Source of the DNA: Acetomicrobium sp. UBA3949
GTDB taxonomy: Bacteria > Synergistota > Synergistia > Synergistales > Acetomicrobiaceae
Length of the DNA stretch: 8,783 nt
NCBI GenBank assembly: GCA_002385485.1
Contig: DGDP01000066.1
Coordinates: forward strand, 1 to 8,783
Reading direction: 5' to 3'
How positions within the stretch are numbered: position 1 is the first letter of the stretch; each line of letters opens with the position of its first letter. A program made the position numbers and the translations under genes. Of the stretch, positions 1-6,728 are shown one piece after another. The notes beneath the pieces are model-generated. The model did no database searches and was not told the DNA's origin. It worked only from the letters and a program-made list of their open reading frames with translations.

Positions 1-135
1 CATGCCCATACTCTGGAAGAAGTGGGCAAGCGCTTCAACGTTACCAGAGAGCGGATAAGACAAATTGAGGCCAAGGCTTTGCGTAAATTGCGCCACCCCA
101 GCAGGAGCAAAAGGTTGCGAGATTATTTAGAATAA
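1..135 (+). CDS. rpoD: RNA polymerase primary sigma factor RpoD, C-terminal end (5' partial)
   Basis: Only the last 44 codons are present; the gene begins before the window. The residues form sigma region 4.2: a helix-turn-helix with EEVGKRFNVTRERIRQIE, followed by ALRKLRHPSRSKRLRDYLE, the characteristic end of group 1 sigma factors. In this family the segment binds the -35 promoter element and the core enzyme's beta flap. The RHPSRS tail points to the housekeeping sigma factor rather than an alternative one, which usually lacks this ending. The stop is TAA at 133-135. No clear terminator follows, so read-through into the next gene is possible. Identity is confident for the family; whether upstream regions are intact cannot be seen. 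Confidence 0.93.
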   Translation, partial: HAHTLEEVGKRFNVTRERIRQIEAKALRKLRHPSRSKRLRDYLE

Positions 136-211
136 AGAAAGGATTACTTAATGTGATCAATGAGAATTGTAATTGTAGAAGGCGAAGTATGAAATAAGGT
201 AACTTTTAAAG

Positions 212-218
212 AGGGGGT
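212..218 (+). promoter_or_regulatory. Shine-Dalgarno site setting the start of the release-factor-like gene
   Basis: AGGGGGT lies seven bases upstream of ATG at 226. An in-frame GTG at 217 overlaps this site and has no Shine-Dalgarno of its own at a normal distance, so the ATG is the better start. Confidence 0.7.
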
Positions 219-225
219 GCGATTG

Positions 226-1371
226 ATGTTCGAAGACGTAGTCAAGGGATTGTTGAGGGAATGCGAAGGGAAGCCCTTTCTTATGTCGCTGTACGTTGAT
301 TGCGATAGAGTGCAAAGGTCGGCCAAGGAGATACTGATCGATCTTAAAAATCTTCAAAAAAAGGCCTCCGAGGAGGTGAAATACGTTTGCGGAGATGCTA
401 ATTGCAAACAATGTAACGAAACCATCGCTTCGATATTTAATGAGTTGAGCGACGAACTATCTCACGGTGGTTTCAGCGAAGCTAAAGGAGTCTCCTGTTT
501 TGCTGACCTGCATGGAGATTACCGTCGATTTATAGGACTTCCCATATCGATGGAGAATAAAATAAAATTTCTGGACCACCCTTTTTTGGCGCCCCTTGTC
601 GAAGCCCTATCCCCTCACAAACTCGCCCTCGTTGCGGTCGTTGAGGCCAGAAGGGCTACATTTTTCAGGGTATACGCAAGTTCCGTAGATAAGCTCATGA
701 CCTTGGAAGAGGATGTACCTCCCAAGGTTAAATCTGCAGGGTGGTATGGACTCGAAGAGACGAGAATTAAAAGACATGTCGAAGATCACGTGGAAAAACA
801 TTTGAAAAACGTCGGGGCAACCATGAGAGCCCTCTACGATGAAGACAATTATTCAACTATATTGGTGGGAGGCAACACGAATTACGCTTTGGTCGTTGCC
901 GATCTTCTTAAAGAGATAATTACCGGAATTCCCGTCGAAATCTTGGAAAATCTTGGAATTACCGATCAGCCCAGGGCGGTAGTCGATGCTGTTGCCAATC
1001 ATGCCCTTCAGACCTTTGTAGCCGAGAGTTCGAACTTGATCGAAGGCCTCATAACGGAGCATGAAAAAGGTGGTTTGGCCGTTGCTGGGCTTAGGGGGGT
1101 AATTCACGCTTCTAATCTTCATGCCATACATAAGCTCATTGTCGACAGTCATAAGGAGATAGCCGGCAAAAGGTGTTCTTCTTGTGGTGCATTGGGCTTG
1201 GATGAGGATCTCTGCCCCTTGTGTCATGGCAGGATGGAAGATATTGAAGACGTAATAGATCTTTTGATTTACAAGACTTTGTGCGATGATGGCGATGTGA
1301 GGGTGATTGGGGGCGAGTCACCTTTAAGGGAGTATGAAGGCGTAGGGGCAACTTTACGCTTCTCAATATAA
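226..1371 (+). CDS. eRF1/Vms1-like bacterial release-factor-family protein (baeRF type) with zinc ribbon
   Basis: A 381-residue soluble protein. The N-terminal ~115 residues look like the start of the bacterial archaeo-eukaryotic release factor (baeRF) families (FLMSLYVDCD, then PLVEAL before the next domain). Residues ~130-235 resemble eRF1 domain 2: a strand-rich LALVAVVEARRATFFRV, then PPKVKSAGW at 165-173, followed by a basic/His helix with R180, R183, H184, H188 and H192. In eRF1 this place holds the GGQ loop that triggers peptidyl-tRNA hydrolysis; here no GGQ is present. The C-terminal part resembles domain 3, ending VRVIGG...EGVGATLRF, like the GGIGxxLRY ending of eRF1. A zinc-ribbon pattern C317-x2-C320...C330-x2-C333 lies inside it. 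A second cysteine group, C55, C60 and C63, sits near the N terminus. The start at ATG 226 is chosen over GTG 217. Release or ribosome-rescue activity is inference from fold resemblance; the substrate is unknown. A terminator follows directly. Confidence 0.72.
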   Translation: MFEDVVKGLLRECEGKPFLMSLYVDCDRVQRSAKEILIDLKNLQKKASEEVKYVCGDANCKQCNETIASIFNELSDELSHGGFSEAKGVSCFADLHGDYRRFIGLPISMENKIKFLDHPFLAPLVEALSPHKLALVAVVEARRATFFRVYASSVDKLMTLEEDVPPKVKSAGWYGLEETRIKRHVEDHVEKHLKNVGATMRALYDEDNYSTILVGGNTNYALVVADLLKEIITGIPVEILENLGITDQPRAVVDAVANHALQTFVAESSNLIEGLITEHEKGGLAVAGLRGVIHASNLHAIHKLIVDSHKEIAGKRCSSCGALGLDEDLCPLCHGRMEDIEDVIDLLIYKTLCDDGDVRVIGGESPLREYEGVGATLRFSI

Positions 1372-1375
1372 TGTG

Positions 1376-1425
1376 AAAACAAAGTCGAGTGGCAAAGAGT
1401 ATGTCCCCGCTCGACTTTGTTTTTT
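1376..1425 (+). terminator. Strong rho-independent terminator after the release-factor-like gene
   Basis: A perfect 14-bp inverted repeat: AAAACAAAGTCGAG at 1376-1389 pairs with CTCGACTTTGTTTT at 1410-1423, with a 20-base loop. The run of T at 1420-1425 follows the core stem. It begins five bases after the stop codon and separates this gene from the rqcP-eno-rex unit. The A-run at the left base could also let it act on the opposite strand, but no gene points that way here. Confidence 0.92.
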
Positions 1426-1443
1426 GTTAAAATAAATAACATC

Positions 1444-1479
1444 GGTTCATGAGATTTGGGTTATAAGTTAACATGAACC
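1444..1479. repeat. Inverted repeat upstream of the rqcP promoter
   Basis: GGTTCATG at 1444-1451 and CATGAACC at 1472-1479 are a perfect 8-bp inverted repeat with a 20-base AT-rich spacer. The match continues outward (ATC / GAT) if one base is bulged. It lies about 30 bases upstream of the -35 element and has no T-run after it, so it looks more like a regulator binding site or a cruciform than a terminator. The binding protein, if any, is unknown. Confidence 0.5.
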
Positions 1480-1509
1480 TGATGTTGATACGAAATTAAA
1501 ATCTTTGTG

Positions 1510-1538
1510 TTGATCGGGGCCTGTGTTATATTTATACT
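1510..1538 (+). promoter_or_regulatory. Sigma-70-type promoter for rqcP-eno-rex
   Basis: TTGATC (1510-1515) and TATACT (1533-1538) are separated by 17 bases, the ideal spacing. They match the -35 consensus at 4 of 6 and the -10 consensus at 5 of 6 positions. Transcription would start near 1545, about 33 bases before the rqcP start. Its place just after the upstream terminator supports it as the main promoter of the unit. Confidence 0.7.
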
Positions 1539-1577
1539 CATTTCCAAGGCGTTTGTGTCGCTAGAGGGGCATAGATA

Positions 1578-1847
1578 ATGAGGATCGACAAGTATTTAAA
1601 GATATCCCATATTGTAAAAAGGCGTTCAGTGGCGCAAGAAATGATTGCGGCAGGAGTGGTAAGGTTAAACGGCAGGCCTGTCAAAGCTTCTTCTATGGTA
1701 AAGGTGGGCGACATAGTTGAGGTTGCCTTCCCAAGGAGGACTTTGAAGGTTTCGGTTATATGTAACGATGAGCTATTGTTGAAAAAGGGCAATCGCAGTT
1801 ACGAAGTATTAGAGGAGCATGCAGTAGAACACAAGGATATACCTTAA
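1578..1847 (+). CDS. rqcP: S4-domain ribosome quality-control factor RqcP (YabO/Hsp15 family)
   Basis: An 89-residue protein that is almost entirely an S4 RNA-binding domain: RIDKYLK at 2-8, KRRSVAQEM at 14-22, VRLNGRPVK at 28-36 and VKVGDIVEV at 41-49. The pattern matches RqcP (Bacillus YabO), which sits on stalled 50S subunits, stabilises the P-site tRNA and helps RqcH add C-terminal alanine tails to the nascent chain. Arg2 and Arg16, as I recall important in RqcP, are both present. Hsp15 (HslR) is the related alternative, but the short length and lack of a long basic tail favour RqcP. The Shine-Dalgarno AGAGGGG (1563-1569) lies eight bases before ATG. It is the first gene of the unit; enolase starts 27 bases after it. 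RqcH itself is not in this window, so the functional assignment rests on sequence resemblance. Confidence 0.8.
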   Translation: MRIDKYLKISHIVKRRSVAQEMIAAGVVRLNGRPVKASSMVKVGDIVEVAFPRRTLKVSVICNDELLLKKGNRSYEVLEEHAVEHKDIP

Positions 1848-1861
1848 CCTGATCATTTAAG

Positions 1862-1868
1862 AGAGGTG
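1862..1868 (+). promoter_or_regulatory. Shine-Dalgarno site setting the enolase start
   Basis: AGAGGTG lies six bases before ATG at 1875. An in-frame GTG at 1866 is part of this ribosome-binding site and would add three residues (MKL), so it is not the likely start. Confidence 0.75.
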
Positions 1869-1874
1869 AAGTTG

Positions 1875-3167
1875 ATGGGCCACATAGTTGGCGTAAATGC
1901 TCGCGAAATTCTCGATTCCAGGGGTAATCCTACTGTTGAAGCAGAGGTTTGGCTGGATAGCGGATTAATGGCAAGGGCAGCAGTCCCCTCCGGTGCCTCT
2001 ACCGGAAAGCATGAGGCTGTCGAGTTAAGGGACGGAGACGGACGTTACGGGGGTAAGGGCGTTCGTAGAGCCGTAGCCAATGTCAAAGAAAAGATAGCTC
2101 CCGAAATAATAGGGATCGATCCTGGCGAACAGGCGCTTATAGATAATATAATGATCGAATTGGATGGTACCTCGAACAAAAGCAACCTGGGAGCGAACGC
2201 AATCCTTGCCGTTTCCATGGCTGTGGCGAGGTTGGCAGCTATGGAAAGGGAACTTCCGCTGTGGAGATATATTGGCGGATTGGGTCCCTTCCTCTTGCCC
2301 ACTCCGATGATGAACGTTATAAACGGAGGAGCTCATGCCGATAACAATCTGGATGTGCAGGAATTCATGATAGTGCCCCATGGTGCGGAAAGTTTTGGCG
2401 AAGCTCTTAGAATGGGGACGGAGGTTTATCACTCTTTAAAGAAGCTGCTGAAGAACAAAGGTAAAAATACATCCGTAGGCGACGAGGGGGGATTTGCGCC
2501 CGATTTGGCCGGTGCCGAGGAAGCCTTAGAGGTTTTGGTCGAAGCCATTGCCGGCTGCGGATATAAACCTGGAGAAGATATTAGTTTAGCATTGGACGTG
2601 GCTGCCTCCGAGCTTTACGATGATGGTCTTTATCGCTTTAAGGGGGAGGGAAAGGATTATAACCCCGAACAGTTAGTTGAGTATTACGTGAAATTGTGCC
2701 GAAATTATCCTTTCGTCGTGTCCATAGAGGATGGCATGGCGGAAGACGATTTCGAGGGCTGGAAGATGTTGACCCAGGCCCTCGGCGGTGAAATGCAGCT
2801 GGTGGGTGATGATATCTTCGTTACCAATCCGAAGAGGCTTGCTGTAGGTATTGAGGAAGGAATGGCCAATGCAGTGCTCGTAAAGCTCAATCAAATAGGG
2901 ACATTGACCGAAACTCTCGAAGTAATAGACATGGCAGTCAGAAATTCCTATTCAGCAATAATATCCCATAGATCTGGCGAGACGGACGATCCTTTCATCA
3001 GTGATCTGTCAGTTTCCGTTGGAGTGGGCCAAATAAAGACAGGGGCACCTGCTCGTGTAGATAGAGTGGCTAAATATAATCAGCTTTTAAGGATCGCAGA
3101 AGATTTGGGCGATCTTGCGTTGTTTGCCGGGCTGAAAACCTTTAGAGGAAGGAAGGCAGAGAGATGA
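1875..3167 (+). CDS. eno: Enolase (phosphopyruvate hydratase)
   Basis: A 430-residue cytosolic enzyme that interconverts 2-phosphoglycerate and phosphoenolpyruvate in glycolysis and gluconeogenesis. Length is normal and the motifs run in order: REILDSRGNPTVE near the start, PSGASTG at 38-44, the GGAHADNN loop with His154, VQEF with Glu163, GDEGG with Glu204 (general acid), Asp241, Glu285 in SIEDGM and Asp312 in GDD as the Mg ligands, Lys337 in LVKLNQ (general base), and ISHRSGET with Arg366 and Ser367 for substrate phosphate. All catalytic and metal residues are intact. The final TGA overlaps the rex ATG by four bases (ATGA), so the two are probably translationally coupled. Placing enolase between rqcP and rex links carbon flow and redox control in one transcript. 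Confidence 0.97.
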   Translation: MGHIVGVNAREILDSRGNPTVEAEVWLDSGLMARAAVPSGASTGKHEAVELRDGDGRYGGKGVRRAVANVKEKIAPEIIGIDPGEQALIDNIMIELDGTSNKSNLGANAILAVSMAVARLAAMERELPLWRYIGGLGPFLLPTPMMNVINGGAHADNNLDVQEFMIVPHGAESFGEALRMGTEVYHSLKKLLKNKGKNTSVGDEGGFAPDLAGAEEALEVLVEAIAGCGYKPGEDISLALDVAASELYDDGLYRFKGEGKDYNPEQLVEYYVKLCRNYPFVVSIEDGMAEDDFEGWKMLTQALGGEMQLVGDDIFVTNPKRLAVGIEEGMANAVLVKLNQIGTLTETLEVIDMAVRNSYSAIISHRSGETDDPFISDLSVSVGVGQIKTGAPARVDRVAKYNQLLRIAEDLGDLALFAGLKTFRGRKAER

Positions 3168-3808
3168 GAATAGCCGAGCCAACAGTTGAGAGATTGGTGC
3201 AATATATTCGTTATCTCGAGCGTTGTAGAGAAGCTGGGAAAAGGGTAATTTCTTCCCAAGAGATCGGCGACGGTCTCGGTATCAAGGCAAGCCAGGTCCG
3301 TAAGGATCTGTCCTATTTTGGCGAAATAGGGAAAAGAGGCGTAGGCTATAACGTAGAGAAGTTATATAGCCATCTTAATACAATTTTCGCCCCACCGAAG
3401 ACCTGGAAAATAGCCATGATAGGCATTGGAAACCTGGGGGAGGCTTTGTTGGGCTATAAAGCCTTCGAGAGCGATAAGTTTCGAATTGTTGCGCTATTTG
3501 ACATAGATCCGGCCAAAATAGGCCGCAAAATACACGGTATTCCCTGTTATGACGTCGAGGATATGCCTCAAGTGCTAAATGATGAAGGTGTAGAAGTTTT
3601 AATCATAACCACGCCTTCTTCGGCAGCCCAGGATGTCGTCGATAAGGCGACCGAGAGCGCTCCCATTAAGGGGATACTCAACTTTGCGCCGACCACTTTG
3701 GTTGTGTCGGAGCATATTATACTTTACAATGTCGATATATTTGTAGAACTCGAGAAATTACTTTTTTATATAAAGCTGAAAGAAATGGGGGGAAATATTT
3801 GGGGTTAA
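3164..3808 (+). CDS. rex: Redox-sensing transcriptional repressor Rex
   Basis: A 214-residue protein. Residues ~1-78 form a winged-helix DNA-binding domain (PTVERLVQYIRYL, then SSQEIGDGLGIKASQVRKDLSYFGEIGKRG as recognition region and wing). Residues ~81-185 form a Rossmann fold with the dinucleotide motif GIGNLG at 87-92 and acidic residues D113 and D115 after the second strand, as expected for NAD(H) binding. The C-terminal helix (VELEKLLFYIKLKE) is the one swapped between subunits in Rex dimers. In this family NADH releases the repressor from DNA, turning on fermentation and NADH-reoxidation genes. Its start overlaps the end of eno. Target genes are not visible here. I found no convincing Rex operator in the window, so autoregulation is not supported. 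Confidence 0.95.
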   Translation: MRIAEPTVERLVQYIRYLERCREAGKRVISSQEIGDGLGIKASQVRKDLSYFGEIGKRGVGYNVEKLYSHLNTIFAPPKTWKIAMIGIGNLGEALLGYKAFESDKFRIVALFDIDPAKIGRKIHGIPCYDVEDMPQVLNDEGVEVLIITTPSSAAQDVVDKATESAPIKGILNFAPTTLVVSEHIILYNVDIFVELEKLLFYIKLKEMGGNIWG

Positions 3809-3876
3809 AAGATCTTTGCATTGTTACGAGATATTTATTAACTTAGACGTAAATTTAATTAATTTTTTATTAATAT
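3809..3876. other. AT-rich spacer between rex and yajC
   Basis: This short gap is very AT-rich and contains the 8-bp palindrome TTAATTAA (3855-3862). No hairpin with a T-run and no well-spaced -35/-10 pair were found, so a promoter for yajC-secDF is possible but not shown. Read-through from rex is equally possible. Confidence 0.4.
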
Positions 3877-3883
3877 AGGAGGG
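3877..3883 (+). promoter_or_regulatory. Shine-Dalgarno site supporting the yajC TTG start
   Basis: AGGAGGG sits six bases before TTG at 3890. The next in-frame ATG (3917) falls inside the region leading into the membrane segment and has no comparable site, so the TTG start is well supported. Confidence 0.8.
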
Positions 3884-3889
3884 ATTTCC

Positions 3890-4189
3890 TTGAACGGACA
3901 AGCTGGGTTGTTGGGTATGATGTGGCCATTGTTGCTATTTATTGTGATATTTTATTTTTTGCTGATAAGACCGCAAAAGAAGCGCCAAAAGCAGCACCAG
4001 GATATGTTAAATTCCATCAAGCGCGGAGATCAGGTTGTCACGGCAGGAGGTATTTTCGGTACAGTGCGAGACGTTAAAGATGATAGCTTCATCATTGAAG
4101 TCAGCGACGGAGTAAAAATAAGGGTATTGAAGAATGCCATATCAATGAAACGTGGCGGTGGAGAAGCAGGAGAGGCGACGGCAGGATAA
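3890..4189 (+). CDS. yajC: Sec translocon accessory protein YajC
   Basis: A 99-residue inner-membrane protein with one N-terminal membrane segment at ~9-27 (MMWPLLLFIVIFYFLLI). It is followed by the cytosolic anchor RPQKKR (27-32) that is a hallmark of YajC, then a small beta-rich cytosolic domain with VVTAGGIFGTV and VKIRVLKNAI. YajC forms a subcomplex with SecD and SecF that assists SecYEG in protein export. The gene order yajC-secD-secF is the usual one; tgt, often upstream elsewhere, is absent here. The start codon is TTG behind a near-perfect Shine-Dalgarno. The short tail rich in Gly, Glu and Ala (~89-99) is typical. A 96-base gap separates it from the secD start. Confidence 0.95.
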   Translation: MNGQAGLLGMMWPLLLFIVIFYFLLIRPQKKRQKQHQDMLNSIKRGDQVVTAGGIFGTVRDVKDDSFIIEVSDGVKIRVLKNAISMKRGGGEAGEATAG

Positions 4190-4269
4190 AAATAATAAAA
4201 TATGCAATTCGATAGATAGGACGCGATGTTTTTTCTAGCGAAATTATATTAGTTGCTGCTTTTTCATTT

Positions 4270-4276
4270 AGGAGGT
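4270..4276 (+). promoter_or_regulatory. Shine-Dalgarno site setting the secD TTG start
   Basis: AGGAGGT lies nine bases before TTG at 4286. A longer frame opening with TTG at 4253 would place this site inside the coding region and add 11 residues (ending GGRNQ) not expected before the SecD membrane segment. Confidence 0.8.
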
Positions 4277-4285
4277 AGAAATCAA

Positions 4286-5689
4286 TTGCCCAGACATGAA
4301 CGCTGGAAAATAATACTGATCCTGGTTATTCTGATCGCTTCTGTTTTGGCTGTATATCCTCCGGGCGAAAAAATAAAGCTGGGTTTGGATCTCAAGGGCG
4401 GGGTTCATATACTGCTGCAGGCCAAGGGAACGCCGGATAACCCGATCACAGGTGATAGCATCGAACGTTTGATAGCCGTGCTGAGAAATCGAATCGATCA
4501 GTATGGTGTGGCTGAACCCGTCATTCAGCGAGAGGGCGGCGATCGAGTAGTCGTCGAACTGCCTGGGCTGGATGACCCCGAAGCCGCCATCGAACTGATC
4601 GGGAAGACGGCAATGCTTGAGTTTAGACCTGTGGTGGATGTAACGCCGGCAATACCGAGGGAGCCCGAAAGGCAAAACTACGACACTGATGAGGAATATC
4701 AATCAGCATTAAAAAGGTGGCAGGAGTATCGCGATCAATCCCTTTCCCTGGAGGAGGAGCTGCGGGTTCGCAGCCAAAGCGATCCTTCTTTTACGGTTGC
4801 AAGGGGAGAGGATGGGAGGATCTATTTATTGGGTCCTGCCGAGGTTACGGGTAAGCATTTGACGGATGCCAGAGTAGCCTTTGATAATTTGGGAAGACCT
4901 GTGGTGACTCTCAAATTTAACAAGGAGGGTACGAACCTTTTTGACGAACTTTCCCGCGAAAACATAGGCAAGCAAGTAGCCATCCTCCTCGATGGAATTG
5001 TCATATCTGCGCCTGTGGTACAGGAGAGGATAAGTGCCGGAGAGGCGCAGATCAGCGGCAGGTTTACCACGGACGAAGCCCAAAGGCTTGCCATAATGCT
5101 TCGAGCAGGAGCATTGCCTGTAACGGTCGAGATCCTGGAGACGAGGTCAATAGGGCCTACGTTGGGCGCAGATTCCATCAGATCGGGGGTAAAGGCCGGT
5201 CTTATCGGGGCTGCTTTGATCTTCATATTTATGATCATATATTACTCTGCAATGGGGTTAGTGGCTGATATCTCTTTAGTGATGACCATACTGTTGTTGC
5301 TTGCGGGTTTGGCCAGTTTCAAGGCAACCCTTACTTTGCCGGGGATAGCCGGGATAATCCTTACCATCGGTATGGCCGTAGATGGAAATATATTGATATA
5401 TGAAAGAATAAAGGAAGAACTCAGGAGCGGAAAGACCGTCATGGCATCGATCGATACTGGCTTTAGAAAGGCCTTTATCACAATAATTGACGCCAATTTG
5501 ACTACACTCTTCGCGGCTGTCTTCCTTTTCTATTACGGCACAGGGCCAATCAGGGGATTTGCTGTTACCTTGAGCATAGGCATTCTGGCGAGTGTTTTTT
5601 GTGCCGTTTTCGTAACCAGGGTTTTGCTGCGAATCCTCATATCTAAGCGGCAAAAACTATTGTTCCCCGCTTCTAAGGAGAGATCCTAA
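4286..5689 (+). CDS. secD: Protein translocase subunit SecD
   Basis: A 467-residue membrane protein. After a short basic start (PRHERWK) comes membrane segment 1 at ~7-24, then LGLDLKGG at 32-39, the family's most conserved periplasmic motif. The large periplasmic P1 region runs to ~300 and includes a charged, Glu/Arg-rich stretch at ~120-170. Five more membrane segments follow (~302-321, 327-343, 352-370, 398-416, 422-445). Segment 4 carries GMAVDGNILIYERIKEEL; the acidic residue here belongs to the conserved SecD motif tied to proton use. The common form of this motif is DANVL or DSNVL; DGNIL is a mild variant. With SecF it uses proton flow to pull and release exported proteins on the outer face of the membrane. 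The start is placed at TTG 4286 from the Shine-Dalgarno. Its stop shares one base with the secF ATG (TAATG). Confidence 0.96.
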   Translation: MPRHERWKIILILVILIASVLAVYPPGEKIKLGLDLKGGVHILLQAKGTPDNPITGDSIERLIAVLRNRIDQYGVAEPVIQREGGDRVVVELPGLDDPEAAIELIGKTAMLEFRPVVDVTPAIPREPERQNYDTDEEYQSALKRWQEYRDQSLSLEEELRVRSQSDPSFTVARGEDGRIYLLGPAEVTGKHLTDARVAFDNLGRPVVTLKFNKEGTNLFDELSRENIGKQVAILLDGIVISAPVVQERISAGEAQISGRFTTDEAQRLAIMLRAGALPVTVEILETRSIGPTLGADSIRSGVKAGLIGAALIFIFMIIYYSAMGLVADISLVMTILLLLAGLASFKATLTLPGIAGIILTIGMAVDGNILIYERIKEELRSGKTVMASIDTGFRKAFITIIDANLTTLFAAVFLFYYGTGPIRGFAVTLSIGILASVFCAVFVTRVLLRILISKRQKLLFPASKERS

Positions 5690-6585
5690 TGTTTATTAAG
5701 TTGAAGTCGAACTTTAATTTTATGAAATACCGAAAAATAGCTCTTGGGCTCAGCTTGTGCCTGATAATATCGAGCCTCCTTCTGCTGGCGACCAGGGGTT
5801 TAAATTTCGGCATAGACTTCGCCGGTGGAATGCTTTTTCAGCTGGAGTTCGATGCTCCTCTATCTGTTTCGGAGATCAGAGCTTCTTTGGATGAGGCCGG
5901 TTTCGGTGGGGCTGTCATACAGCCTTATAGCGATAGAGGCGTTTTGATCCGCGTAAAAAGCGACAGAGAGGGCGACCAAAAGATAGTTTTGGACTCTCTA
6001 AGGGGTACTACGGACAAAGGCTTCAGGGTGTTGCGGGCCGAAATGGTCGGTCCAGTTGTGGGGAGTCAACTGCGCAAGAGTGCAGCACTTGCGACCGTCT
6101 TCGCCCTCCTTGCCATGCTTGCCTACATCACAATAAGGTTTAGGTTGAGGTTTGCGGTAGGTGCAGTCATCGCCCTCGTTCACGACGTGATCATTACGCT
6201 GGGCATTTTCAGCTTGACCTTTCAGGAAATATCCATGCCCTTTATTGCCGGCATGCTTACCCTTGTGGGTTATTCTATCAACGATACTATAGTCATATTC
6301 GACAGGGTTAGGGAAAATTCAAAGAACCCCAAGGGGATGGCTTTTGTCGATCTCTTCAACAGCTCGATCAATCAGGTGTTATCGCGGACTATCAATACAT
6401 CTTTGACGACCTTTTTCCCCGTCTTGGCGCTTTTTTTGTGGGGCGGTAAAGCTATCTCAGATTTCTCTATGGCGCTATTGGTGGGAATCGTAGTTGGCAC
6501 TTACAGCTCCATATATATAGCGGGAACGGTGGTTGTCGAGTGGAACATGAGGTCGCGCGGTAAAGCACTGTCGCAGGGGCGTTAA
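5689..6585 (+). CDS. secF: Protein translocase subunit SecF
   Basis: A 298-residue membrane partner of SecD. Membrane segment 1 is at ~16-34, followed by LNFGIDFAGG at 38-47, the matching motif to SecD's GLDLKGG. A periplasmic domain runs to ~118, then GPVVGSQL (121-128) and five further segments (~129-149, 155-175, 183-203, 235-252, 258-282). Segment 4 contains GYSINDTIVIFDRVREN (194-210), the signature SecF motif, and the loop after it carries NQVLSRTINTSLTT. The length is typical for separate SecF proteins. AAGGAG at 5675-5680 lies inside the end of secD, eight bases before the ATG, so coupled translation is likely. No clear terminator follows. Confidence 0.96.
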   Translation: MFIKLKSNFNFMKYRKIALGLSLCLIISSLLLLATRGLNFGIDFAGGMLFQLEFDAPLSVSEIRASLDEAGFGGAVIQPYSDRGVLIRVKSDREGDQKIVLDSLRGTTDKGFRVLRAEMVGPVVGSQLRKSAALATVFALLAMLAYITIRFRLRFAVGAVIALVHDVIITLGIFSLTFQEISMPFIAGMLTLVGYSINDTIVIFDRVRENSKNPKGMAFVDLFNSSINQVLSRTINTSLTTFFPVLALFLWGGKAISDFSMALLVGIVVGTYSSIYIAGTVVVEWNMRSRGKALSQGR

Positions 6586-6654
6586 GTTCTTGAGTTTCAG
6601 GCTCTCGGGCAATCGGTCGCATAAAAGTTGGTTAGGCACGAATTTTCGTCCCGG

Positions 6655-6682
6655 TTGTTTAAATTGTATTTTGGGTTAGAAT
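6655..6682 (+). promoter_or_regulatory. Possible promoter for the phasin-like/radical SAM unit
   Basis: A -10-like TAGAAT (6677-6682, 5 of 6 matches) is preceded after 16 bases by a weak TTGTTT (6655-6660, 3 of 6). The surrounding 6655-6700 region is AT-rich. It sits in the 143-base gap after secF, where a new unit is expected to start. The -35 element is poor, so this is a candidate only. Confidence 0.4.
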
Positions 6683-6712
6683 TAAAATTGATATGAATGC
6701 TTACAATATGAA

Positions 6713-6720
6713 AAGGAGGT
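6713..6720 (+). promoter_or_regulatory. Shine-Dalgarno site setting the start of the phasin-like gene
   Basis: AAGGAGGT, close to a full match to the 16S tail, lies eight bases before ATG at 6729. The earlier in-frame ATGs at 6693 and 6708 would put this site inside the gene, so they are not the likely starts. Confidence 0.85.
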
Positions 6721-6728
6721 CGTCCTAT

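Noticed and set aside
167..193. Possible promoter TTGTAA...TATGAA before the release-factor-like gene
   Set aside because: The spacing is only 15 bases and both elements are weak; read-through from rpoD is just as likely.
1424..1441. Rex-operator-like TTGTTAA half-site followed by ATAAC
   Set aside because: The left half matches the Rex box, but the right half is poor and the spacing is one base too long. It also overlaps the T-run of the terminator, which explains the left half.
3843..3876. Possible promoter in the AT-rich gap before yajC
   Set aside because: Many TATTAA-like sites can be found by chance in such AT-rich DNA, and no -35 at the right distance matches well.
4268..4702. A 144-codon open frame on the minus strand
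   Set aside because: It overlaps the start of secD on the opposite strand, has no recognisable domain and no neighbour on that strand.
6635..6652. Short hairpin GGCACGAA-TTTTCGTCCC after secF
   Set aside because: It has one mismatch, a very small loop and no T-run directly after it, so I do not call it a terminator for secDF.
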